A program made the position numbers and the translations under genes. Source: Pontibacter lucknowensis (GTDB taxonomy: Bacteria > Bacteroidota > Bacteroidia > Cytophagales > Hymenobacteraceae). From it: DNA of 64,000 nucleotides. The stretch is from assembly GCF_900156415.1 (NCBI RefSeq), contig NZ_FTNM01000001.1, positions 434,001 through 498,000 of the forward strand. Direction: 5' to 3'. Position 1 is the stretch's first letter. Every line of letters starts with the position of its first letter. Under the pieces are notes generated by a model, which worked only from the letters and a program-made list of their open reading frames with translations, was not told the origin of the DNA and searched no databases. Below, piece by piece: positions 19,041 through 25,970 of this stretch.

Positions 19041-20204
19041 ATGAAAGCAGCAGTATTCCACAAAATGAAGGACATACAGGTAGAGACCATCGACGATCCG
19101 CGACTTGAAGATGCCCGCGACTGTATCCTTCGTGTAACATCCACAGCCATATGCGGCTCCGACCTACACATATACAACGGCATGGTGCCTCAACTCCGCG
19201 ATATGGTTATGGGGCATGAGTTTATGGGCATTGTAGAAGAAGTCGGAACAGGCGTAAAGAACCTCAAAAAAGGTGATCGCGTGGTCGTGCCATTTCCCAT
19301 CTCCTGCGGCACCTGCCACTTCTGCAACATGCAGCTGCCCACGCACTGCGAAAACTCCAATCCGGATCATTATGGCCCTGAAGGCGAAATTGTAATGGCC
19401 AAAGGCGCCGGTGCAGCTTTGTTTGGCTATACCGATATCTACGGCGGCTATAATGGCGGACAGGCAGAATACGTGCGCGTCCCTTATGCCGACTACGGAC
19501 CTCGCAAAGTGCCGGACAACCTCACAGACGAGCAGGTGCTTTTCCTGACTGATATTTTTCCGACTGGCTGGGCTGCCATTGACTGGGCACAGTTGAAAGG
19601 CGGTGAAACAGTAGCCGTATGGGGATGTGGCCCAGTTGGTATCATGGCCATGAAATCGGCCTGGCTACAGGGCGCTAAACGTGTGATTGGTATCGACATA
19701 CAGCCATACCGATTGGAAATGGCCCGCAAATCAGCTAATGTAGAAGTGATCAATGCTTCGGAAGTTGATGCGGTGCAGGTGATCCGTGAGATGACCGGTG
19801 GCTATGGTGCCGATGTGTGCGTAGATGCGGTAGGTATGGAAGCAGACCGTACCGTACTGGAAAAAGCCATGAACGTAGTCCAAATGGAGAAAGGCACCAT
19901 GAAGGTGCTCGAAAACTGCATGGACTCTGTGCGACGTGCCGGTACTGTGACGGTGGTTGGTGTATACGGTTCGCCTTATAACAACTTCCCGCTTTACAAA
20001 TGGTTTGACAAAGGTCTCACTCTACGTGGCGGTCAGGCCTGGGTACACCGTTACATTGACAACCTCATTTCAATAGTACAGGATGGCAAAGTGAAGCTCG
20101 ACGACATTATCACACATACCGTCCCGCTTGCAGAAGCCTCCCGCATGTACGACATCTTCAACAAAAAAGAAGACAATTGCGTGAAGGTGGTGCTGAAGCC
20201 GTAG
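19041..20204 (+). CDS. Zinc-dependent alcohol/formaldehyde dehydrogenase-like protein
   Basis: This 387-residue medium-chain dehydrogenase has the catalytic zinc region (TAICGSDLHIYNG and GHEFMGIVEEVG), the structural zinc cysteines (CGTCHFCNMQLPTHC) and a Rossmann fold (AVWGCGPVGIMAM). The long insertion before the Rossmann fold (VRVPYADYGPRKVPD, then TDIFPTGW) is typical of the glutathione-independent formaldehyde dehydrogenase group. The actual substrate cannot be read from sequence. It is a single gene with a strong terminator. Confidence 0.85.
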   Translation: MKAAVFHKMKDIQVETIDDPRLEDARDCILRVTSTAICGSDLHIYNGMVPQLRDMVMGHEFMGIVEEVGTGVKNLKKGDRVVVPFPISCGTCHFCNMQLPTHCENSNPDHYGPEGEIVMAKGAGAALFGYTDIYGGYNGGQAEYVRVPYADYGPRKVPDNLTDEQVLFLTDIFPTGWAAIDWAQLKGGETVAVWGCGPVGIMAMKSAWLQGAKRVIGIDIQPYRLEMARKSANVEVINASEVDAVQVIREMTGGYGADVCVDAVGMEADRTVLEKAMNVVQMEKGTMKVLENCMDSVRRAGTVTVVGVYGSPYNNFPLYKWFDKGLTLRGGQAWVHRYIDNLISIVQDGKVKLDDIITHTVPLAEASRMYDIFNKKEDNCVKVVLKP

Positions 20205-20226
20205 CAGGGACTAATATAAAAGCAGG

Positions 20227-20266
20227 AACAGGAAGTTAGCGCCATGCTGGCTTCCTGTTTTTTTTA
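20227..20266 (+). terminator. Terminator after the zinc dehydrogenase gene
   Basis: Arms aacaggaag (20227-20235) and cttcctgtt (20251-20259) are followed by a run of T to 20265. It lies 23 bases after the stop codon. Confidence 0.85.
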
Positions 20267-20268
20267 GC

Positions 20269-21684
20269 TTATACCTGAGCCAGTTTTTTGTACCTGTAAG
20301 CTGCCGCTATACCTGTCACTGCCATTACAGTCGTAACAGCGACCTTTACCATCACGTCTACTTCACGGAGCTGATAGGCCAGCACCAGCAGCACAATGGT
20401 AGCCAGCAACCACCAGATAGAATAAAACTTCACTAAAGCCAGTTCCCGGTATGCTCTCAGGTAATATCCTGAGTAGCCCATGTACATCAGCGCTGCAAAG
20501 GTCGTGTAAGCTGCCATCTGAAATCCGTAAAGTGGCACCAGGATCAGGTTGAGCACAATATTGCCTATACCTGCCACGGTGGAAATACGCCAGAGCTTAG
20601 CCGTTTTTTCGTGGAAAGTAAGCAGGTTAATCGCCGCCATATACATCGGCCGGAAGTTATACCCCATCAGGATCACGATTGCCAAGGGATAAGCCTGTTG
20701 CAGCTCTTCGTTGCGGATCAGAAAACCAAAGACTTCCTTCATCCAAAGGCTCCCGACAAATGTGGCTGCGAAAAAGATTAGCTGCAAGGTATAGGTCATG
20801 TAACGGGCCTGCAGTGCGGCTTCTATACTTTTCGTCTGCGCATAGAGTTTCATATACAGGGGTGTCGCTGCCTGCACCACTGCAAAACTGGCCGACGAGA
20901 AATAGATGCCGAAATTTGAGGCTACGTTGTAAAGACCAATCCGACCGACAGGTACGTTTAACACATCCAGCACCAGGCGGTCAGATGTATCAAGCATAAA
21001 AAAGGAAAAGCCATGCGGCACGGCCGGTAGTGACACCTTGAGACTGTGCTTGATCCGGTACCACTTAAAGTTGAAGATTGGCCAAAGGCCCTGCTTCGCG
21101 ATAACATAAACACTCACCACAAAACCGACTACAGAGGACAGCAAACTGGCATAAAACCAGCCCATGTACCCCATTTTGAGGCCTGCGATAAAGTAAATAG
21201 TCAGGATAACGTTCACTCCTCCCATCAGGAAAGAGCGCAGTGCAATAGGCAATGGACGCTGCGAGTGAAGGCAGTACATGCCCCCAAACAAATCGGTCAC
21301 TACAAAAAAGAGCAGAGGGGCCCCGGTAAGCAGGGTGATCAGCAACCGGTTGTCCTGCGCATCGGCAGGTACCGCCATGTAGATTATCCCCATACAAAGC
21401 AGCCCGTACAGGAGTGACCAATATGTCAGAAAACCATAGAGCTGGCGCCAGATCCATTGGAATCGAGTGGGGTGACGCGCAAAGCTACTGTCCATGACCA
21501 CGGTAAATCCCAGTGACATCATGACCAGAAGAGCACTGTAGTAAGCTGTTATCACCCCCGCCACACCATAATCGGTTGGTGTCAGGTACTGCGTGATCAG
21601 TGGCAGGGCCAGCACGCCTGCCAGTCGGGGCAGTTGGGCAGACAGGCCGTAGATCGCAGCATGTGACAGGAGTTTGCGTAGCAT
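20269..21684 (-). CDS. Polysaccharide flippase / oligosaccharide exporter (MOP superfamily)
   Basis: This 471-residue protein has 12-14 predicted membrane helices. The N-terminal MLRKLLSHAAIYGLSAQLPR and ITQYLTPTDYGVAGVITAYY pattern is characteristic of Wzx-like flippases, which move lipid-linked sugar units across the inner membrane. No glycosyltransferase cluster flanks it, so its substrate is unknown; surface polysaccharide is the best guess, together with the nucleotide-sugar enzymes elsewhere in the window. It is monocistronic. Confidence 0.86.
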   Translation of the reverse strand: MLRKLLSHAAIYGLSAQLPRLAGVLALPLITQYLTPTDYGVAGVITAYYSALLVMMSLGFTVVMDSSFARHPTRFQWIWRQLYGFLTYWSLLYGLLCMGIIYMAVPADAQDNRLLITLLTGAPLLFFVVTDLFGGMYCLHSQRPLPIALRSFLMGGVNVILTIYFIAGLKMGYMGWFYASLLSSVVGFVVSVYVIAKQGLWPIFNFKWYRIKHSLKVSLPAVPHGFSFFMLDTSDRLVLDVLNVPVGRIGLYNVASNFGIYFSSASFAVVQAATPLYMKLYAQTKSIEAALQARYMTYTLQLIFFAATFVGSLWMKEVFGFLIRNEELQQAYPLAIVILMGYNFRPMYMAAINLLTFHEKTAKLWRISTVAGIGNIVLNLILVPLYGFQMAAYTTFAALMYMGYSGYYLRAYRELALVKFYSIWWLLATIVLLVLAYQLREVDVMVKVAVTTVMAVTGIAAAYRYKKLAQV

Positions 21685-21828
21685 TCCCTAAAATTAGGGT
21701 ATAAATTGTACACAGCCGCAATGGGTATTCGCATTTTCAGAAATAGGCAACTCCAGATCAAAATTTCGCGGTAAAAGCACTAAATTGTGCTCTGCACTGT
21801 TTCAGTGCGCAGGTACAATTACCGCTAA

Positions 21829-21860
21829 TTGAGCATAAGCTCAAAAAATTAGTATATTTG
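21829..21860 (+). promoter_or_regulatory. Promoter of the ricT-gldH operon
   Basis: TTG at 21829-21831, a 21-base spacer and the perfect -7 box TATATTTG at 21853-21860 fit the Bacteroidota primary sigma promoter. The predicted start site is about 50 bases before the GTG start codon of ricT. Confidence 0.6.
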
Positions 21861-21916
21861 TTAATTCAGACAATAAGAAAACAAGAAGCCTCACGGCTAT
21901 ATAGGAGATATAAATA

Positions 21917-23554
21917 GTGGGATGTAGTTCATGTTCTAGTGGCGGATGCGGCACCAGCGAAAAACCGGGTGGCTGCAAAAGCAACGGCGGCTGTAGCACT
22001 GGAGGCTGCAACCGTTTAAATGTGTTCGACTGGCTCAGCGATATGGAAATTCCAACCGCGTTTGAGGAGTTCGACATCGTAGAAATAAGATTCAAGGGAG
22101 GACGCAAAGATTTCTTCCGCAATATAAACAGACTCGACCTGACAACCGGAGACCCGGTAGTAGTAGACGTGCCCAACGGGCATCACATCGGCACTGTGTC
22201 GCTGAAAGGTGAACTTGTGCGCCTGCAGATGCTCAAAAAGAAGGTAGATAACAACGAGGAAATCCGTACTATCTACCGCATTGCCAATGAGCGCGACCTG
22301 GAAAAGCTACGCGAAGTGCAGGAGCAGGAGGCAGCCACTATGTACCGCTCCCGCGAGATCATCCAGCAGACAGGCCTCAAGATGAAGCTTTCGGATGTGG
22401 AGTATCAGGCCGACCGCTCTAAAGCGACGTTCTACTACTCTGCCGATGACCGCGTTGACTTCCGTGACCTGATCAAGAAGCTGGCTGAGGAATTTAAGGT
22501 GCGCATCGAGATGCGCCAGATCAGTCTGCGTCACGAGGCAGGCCGCCTGGGAGGTATAGGCTCATGCGGACGCGAATTGTGCTGCTCGACCTGGCTTACC
22601 GATTTCAAAAGTGTATCCACCACAGCGGCCCGTTACCAGAACCTTTCGCTCAACCCAAGCAAGCTCTCTGGTCAGTGCGGGCGCCTGAAGTGCTGCCTCA
22701 ACTACGAGCTGGAAACGTACATGGCGGCGCTTAAGGATATACCTACCGTATCGCGTCCGTTGCAGACCAAGCAAGGCGATGCCATGCTGCAGAAAACCGA
22801 TATCTTCAAAAAGATGATGTGGTTTGGCTACAGAGGCGACAACAATTGGTACCCGGTACCGGTGGAGCGTGTGCAGGAAATACTGAAGATGAACAGCCAG
22901 GGTATAGTGCCTGAAATGCTGGTAGAGGAGCCTGTAAACGAGCCGAAGCAGAATGAGTTTGTGGCCCAAGTAGAAGGCAGCCTTGAGCGACTCGACGATA
23001 AGTTTAAGAATAAGAAAAAGAAGAAAAAGAAGAAAAAACCTGCCGCTGAAGGTGCAGAGGTCAAACAAGGCCAGCCACGTAATCAGGGTGACGCACGTGA
23101 ACCTAAAGAGCAGCGTACCCCACGTGAGGATAAAGGACAGCGCGAAGGCAAAGGCCCTCGTGAAGGCCGTGGCCGTGACAGAGGTCCACGTGAGGCCAAG
23201 GTGGCTGACCAGCAGGCTAAAGCTACTACAGCTCCTCAAACAGGAGTCACCGAAGCACAGCCATCTGAACAGGGACAGCGGCCTAAAAAGCAGCGCCCGC
23301 CACGCAACCGTGGCAATCGCGAAGGACGTGAAAACAGGGAGGAAAGACAGCCAAGAGGAGACGAAAAGCAGCCTCGTGAGCCCAAAGCCGCCCGGGATGG
23401 TGGAGAGCCCAGACAACCGCGTGGCGAAGGCAGACCGGATGGCCAGCCGCCTCAGGGCGATGGCGCATCACAGCAGCCCAGACGTCAGAAATCACGCAGA
23501 CCAAACCGTGGTCCAAAACCAAACCAACCAAAAACACCTTCGTCTGATGCGTAA
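21917..23554 (+). CDS. ricT: PSP1/RicT-family regulator with Cys-rich head and basic tail
   Basis: This 545-residue protein starts at GTG 21917. Residues 1-33 are very rich in Cys, Gly and Ser (9 Cys, with CSSC and CGTSEKPGGC). The PSP1/RicT core follows (about 40-330), with IGSCGRELCCSTWL and GQCGRLKCCLNYE cysteine motifs like those that hold an iron-sulfur cluster in Bacillus YaaT (RicT), a partner of RNase Y. A poly-lysine run lies near 370. The last 170 residues are Arg/Gly/Pro/Gln-rich and surely disordered, reminiscent of RNA-binding tails. Its stop overlaps the gldH start (ATGCGTAA), a pairing common in Bacteroidota. The precise role here is inferred. Confidence 0.87.
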   Translation: MGCSSCSSGGCGTSEKPGGCKSNGGCSTGGCNRLNVFDWLSDMEIPTAFEEFDIVEIRFKGGRKDFFRNINRLDLTTGDPVVVDVPNGHHIGTVSLKGELVRLQMLKKKVDNNEEIRTIYRIANERDLEKLREVQEQEAATMYRSREIIQQTGLKMKLSDVEYQADRSKATFYYSADDRVDFRDLIKKLAEEFKVRIEMRQISLRHEAGRLGGIGSCGRELCCSTWLTDFKSVSTTAARYQNLSLNPSKLSGQCGRLKCCLNYELETYMAALKDIPTVSRPLQTKQGDAMLQKTDIFKKMMWFGYRGDNNWYPVPVERVQEILKMNSQGIVPEMLVEEPVNEPKQNEFVAQVEGSLERLDDKFKNKKKKKKKKKPAAEGAEVKQGQPRNQGDAREPKEQRTPREDKGQREGKGPREGRGRDRGPREAKVADQQAKATTAPQTGVTEAQPSEQGQRPKKQRPPRNRGNREGRENREERQPRGDEKQPREPKAARDGGEPRQPRGEGRPDGQPPQGDGASQQPRRQKSRRPNRGPKPNQPKTPSSDA

Positions 23555-24023
23555 CATCATGCTAATGCTGGCAGTAGCAATCACCTTTCTACTGACAGCT
23601 TGCGACCCCTCACGGGTATATGAGCAGAATATAGAACTGCCTGATAAAAACTGGACAGTGGACAATGCGCCGGTTTTCGAGTTTGCCATTAATGACACGA
23701 CCAAAAGGTATAACGTGTACTTTAATGTGCGCTACTCACTGGCTTATGACTACTATAACCTATACCTACAGCACCGCCTGACGGCGCCTGATAGCAGTGA
23801 GGTATCGGCAGCGCTGCACGAGCTGCATCTGATGGATGCCAAAACAGGCAAACCTGAAGGAAAAGGTTCGAGCGACATCTACGATATGCAGTCACTTGTG
23901 CTAAAGGAGGTTGCCTTCCCACAGGTAGGTACCTACCGCCTGCAGCTGACGCAATACATGCGTCGTGATCCGCTTCCTAACATACTGGCAGTGGGCGTGC
24001 GTGTAGAAGAAGTTGCCAATTAG
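23547..24023 (+). CDS. gldH: Gliding motility lipoprotein GldH
   Basis: Starting at the ATG at 23547 the protein has 158 residues, with lipoprotein signal MRNIMLMLAVAITFLLTACD (lipobox LTAC). The GldH-typical order YEQNIELPDKNW, then YNVYFNVRYSLAYDYYNLYL, and the final MRRDPLPNILAVGVRVE follow. GldH is needed for gliding in Flavobacterium and belongs to the gliding/type IX secretion set. The gene overlaps ricT by 8 bases and is presumably translationally coupled to it. It supports an active T9SS, as does the sorting-domain protein at 10013-10591. Confidence 0.92.
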   Translation: MRNIMLMLAVAITFLLTACDPSRVYEQNIELPDKNWTVDNAPVFEFAINDTTKRYNVYFNVRYSLAYDYYNLYLQHRLTAPDSSEVSAALHELHLMDAKTGKPEGKGSSDIYDMQSLVLKEVAFPQVGTYRLQLTQYMRRDPLPNILAVGVRVEEVAN

Positions 24024-24042
24024 AAACAGGTATGTTTTCTGT

Positions 24043-24083
24043 AAAAGGGCCGAGGCTAATTTATAGCTTCGGCCCTTTTCTTT
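24043..24083 (+). terminator. Terminator after gldH
   Basis: Arms of 15 bases at 24043-24057 (aaaagggccgaggct) and 24065-24079 (agcttcggccctttt) pair with one G-U, then CTTTT follows. Confidence 0.85.
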
Positions 24084-24219
24084 TGCACCGGTTAGCTCCC
24101 TATACTTTACAGCGATTACTTTATATCCTAGTAAGAAACCGAAGGTACTTACAACAAAACATTACAGTTGAAAGTATGCAGTATATCTTACTGTACCACC
24201 CCTATTAGCTTGCACTTAT

Positions 24220-25320
24220 ATGAAGCTCACCCTCCAAATAGCCGGATTCGTTCTGACGCTATTTTCTTTTCTGCCGCTCATTAAGTCCCCCTTGTGGTGG
24301 ATTAGAGTGCTTGATTTTCCGCGCTTTCACGTGGCCATACTGCTGACAGGTGTGCTAGTGGGCTACATCGCACTGTATGGTGTGACAGGTAGCGCCGGTG
24401 AGACTGCTATGCTCGTGCTATGGGGCCTGGCTATTATCAACGAGATGCGCTTTGTCTATTACTTTACGCCACTCGCTCCCAGAGAAGCACTGCGCACGGA
24501 AGTGCAAAAGCCCGCCAACACTATTAGCCTGATGATTTCGAATGTGCGCATGACCAATAAAAAGTATGAGCAGTTCTTGCAGCTCGTACTGCGGACCGAC
24601 CCTGACATTGTGCTGATCAACGAACCGAACCACGCCTGGCATGAACACCTTCAGCCTGAGTTAGACAAGCGATTCCCCTATGCGATCAAAAAGCCACTGG
24701 AGAATACCTACGGCATGCTGCTCTACAGCAAGTTCAAGCTGCTGGATAGTGAGATCCGCTTCATGGTGGAAGACGATATTCCTTCTTTCTATACAGTCGT
24801 GGAACTGCCGAGCGGTCTGAAGTTCGACTTATACACGGTGCATCCTCAGCCGCCGCGGCTTATGCAAAACACCGATACCCGGGAAGCAGAACTCCTGATT
24901 GCTGCCAAGGCTGTTAAGAAATCACCGCGTCCTTCTATTGTAGCCGGTGATCTGAATGATGTGGCCTGGTCAAGCACCACCAAGCTGTTCAAGCAGATCA
25001 GCGGCATGCTGGACCCCCGGGTCGGCCGTGGCTTTTATAACACGTACAATGCTTACGTACCACTATTCCGCTACCCCCTGGACCATGTCTTTTATGATCC
25101 CTCGTTCCGGCTCGTGCATATGGAGCGCCTGCCAAAGTTCGGCTCCGATCACTTCCCCATTCTGATCACGCTAAACTATGAACCGAAACATGAAGAGGAA
25201 CAGCAGCCTCCCAAAGCAGATGCCGAAGACCATGAAGAGGCTAACGAATTGATACAGGAAGGCCTGGAAAAAGGTGAGGAGCGCAGCGAGGAAAAAGAAG
25301 CCGAAAACGGGATAAAATAA
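24220..25320 (+). CDS. Membrane-anchored endonuclease/exonuclease/phosphatase-family protein
   Basis: This 366-residue protein has three N-terminal hydrophobic segments (about 1-85) and then an EEP catalytic domain (about 100-325). That domain shows ISNVRMTNKKYEQFL, DPDIVLINEPN, VAGDLNDVAW, YPLDHVFYDP and KFGSDHFPILI, the standard metal and catalytic residues. The last 40 residues are Glu/Lys-rich and likely disordered. The family includes nucleases and phospholipid phosphodiesterases; the substrate is unknown. The domain probably faces the periplasm. The gene is monocistronic. Confidence 0.85.
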   Translation: MKLTLQIAGFVLTLFSFLPLIKSPLWWIRVLDFPRFHVAILLTGVLVGYIALYGVTGSAGETAMLVLWGLAIINEMRFVYYFTPLAPREALRTEVQKPANTISLMISNVRMTNKKYEQFLQLVLRTDPDIVLINEPNHAWHEHLQPELDKRFPYAIKKPLENTYGMLLYSKFKLLDSEIRFMVEDDIPSFYTVVELPSGLKFDLYTVHPQPPRLMQNTDTREAELLIAAKAVKKSPRPSIVAGDLNDVAWSSTTKLFKQISGMLDPRVGRGFYNTYNAYVPLFRYPLDHVFYDPSFRLVHMERLPKFGSDHFPILITLNYEPKHEEEQQPPKADAEDHEEANELIQEGLEKGEERSEEKEAENGIK

Positions 25321-25323
25321 AAA

Positions 25324-25347
25324 ACCCGCTCAGTAAACTGAGCGGGT
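25324..25347. terminator. Bidirectional terminator between the EEP gene and the cold-shock gene
   Basis: Perfect 11-base arms acccgctcagt (25324-25334) and actgagcgggt (25337-25347) lie between two convergent genes, with A and T runs on the outer sides. Confidence 0.8.
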
Positions 25348-25392
25348 CAAAATAGATGAATGCCCTGCCTAAAGGGCTATATGATCTTTAAC

Positions 25393-25584
25393 TTAGATAC
25401 GCTCTACGTTAATTGCATTCAATCCTTTTTTGCCATCTTTCACTTCGAAAGAAACACGGTCGTTCTCACGGATTTCGTGAACAAGACCAGTCTGGTGAAC
25501 GAAGATGTCTTGGTTTGTATCGTCAGCAATGATGAATCCGAAGCCTTTCGATACGTTGTAGAATTTTACTTTACCTGTTTGCAT
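25393..25584 (-). CDS. cspA: Cold-shock domain protein
   Basis: This 63-residue single cold-shock domain carries RNP1-like KGFGFI and RNP2-like DIFVHQ motifs within MQTGKVKFYNVSKGFGFIIA. Such proteins bind single-stranded RNA and act as RNA chaperones. The size matches the family (63-70). A good -33/-7 promoter lies 26-60 bases upstream, so the leader is only about 19 bases, much shorter than the thermosensor leader of E. coli cspA. The symbol is family-level. Confidence 0.93.
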   Translation of the reverse strand: MQTGKVKFYNVSKGFGFIIADDTNQDIFVHQTGLVHEIRENDRVSFEVKDGKKGLNAINVERI

Positions 25585-25609
25585 GATAAATAATTGTTAA
25601 TAATGGAAG

Positions 25610-25644
25610 CAAAGGTAAAAAATAAGTTCTTATAAATAACCAAA
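25610..25644 (-). promoter_or_regulatory. Promoter of the cold-shock gene
   Basis: On the minus strand TTTG (25644-25641), a 23-base spacer and the perfect -7 box TACCTTTG (25617-25610) lie just upstream of the ATG at 25584. Confidence 0.65.
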
Positions 25645-25863
25645 TTCAGAAAAATATAATAAGCCAATCTGAATCAGAAACATAGCTGATCTTCCTGGTC
25701 CCACATGCCCCATCGGCGCATGTGCATGCGGTGAGTCTTTTCGGATACTCTCTGCTATCATGCCCAATAACCCTCCTACACGAGGTTCGTATAGCTAAAA
25801 CGTTCAGTTACACTAAGTAAAAAGGTCTAATTACCATTTTTTTGCTTCACACTGAACAAGCGA

Positions 25864-25903
25864 ATTGCCACTTCCCTGACACCTGGTGCCAGGCTGTGGC
25901 AAT
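25864..25903. repeat. Nested inverted repeat upstream of the Gly/Ser-rich gene
   Basis: Outer arms attgccac (25864-25871) and gtggcaat (25896-25903) are perfect. Between them CCTGG-TG-CCAGG (25882-25893) forms a second perfect hairpin. It lies 68 bases before the ATG and could be an operator or part of a folded leader RNA. Confidence 0.55.
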
Positions 25904-25970
25904 GAGATGTACTAATGGGTTTTTACCATTCCAAATTAATCTATAACTATAAACTGAGGAGATCAGAACT

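Larger units (their letters stand above)
25585..25970. other. Intergenic region with two inverted repeats
   Basis: This 386-base divergent spacer between the cold-shock gene and the Gly/Ser-rich gene holds the csp promoter (25610-25644), a hairpin cacatgc/gcatgtg at 25702-25724 and a nested inverted repeat at 25864-25903. No perfect TAnnTTTG box points to the Gly/Ser-rich gene. A purine-rich GAGGAG lies 14 bases before its ATG. Confidence 0.6.

Noticed and set aside
22562..23416. 284-codon minus-strand frame inside ricT
   Set aside because: It is a shadow of the low-complexity Arg/Gly/Pro tail of ricT and has no domain, start context or family resemblance.
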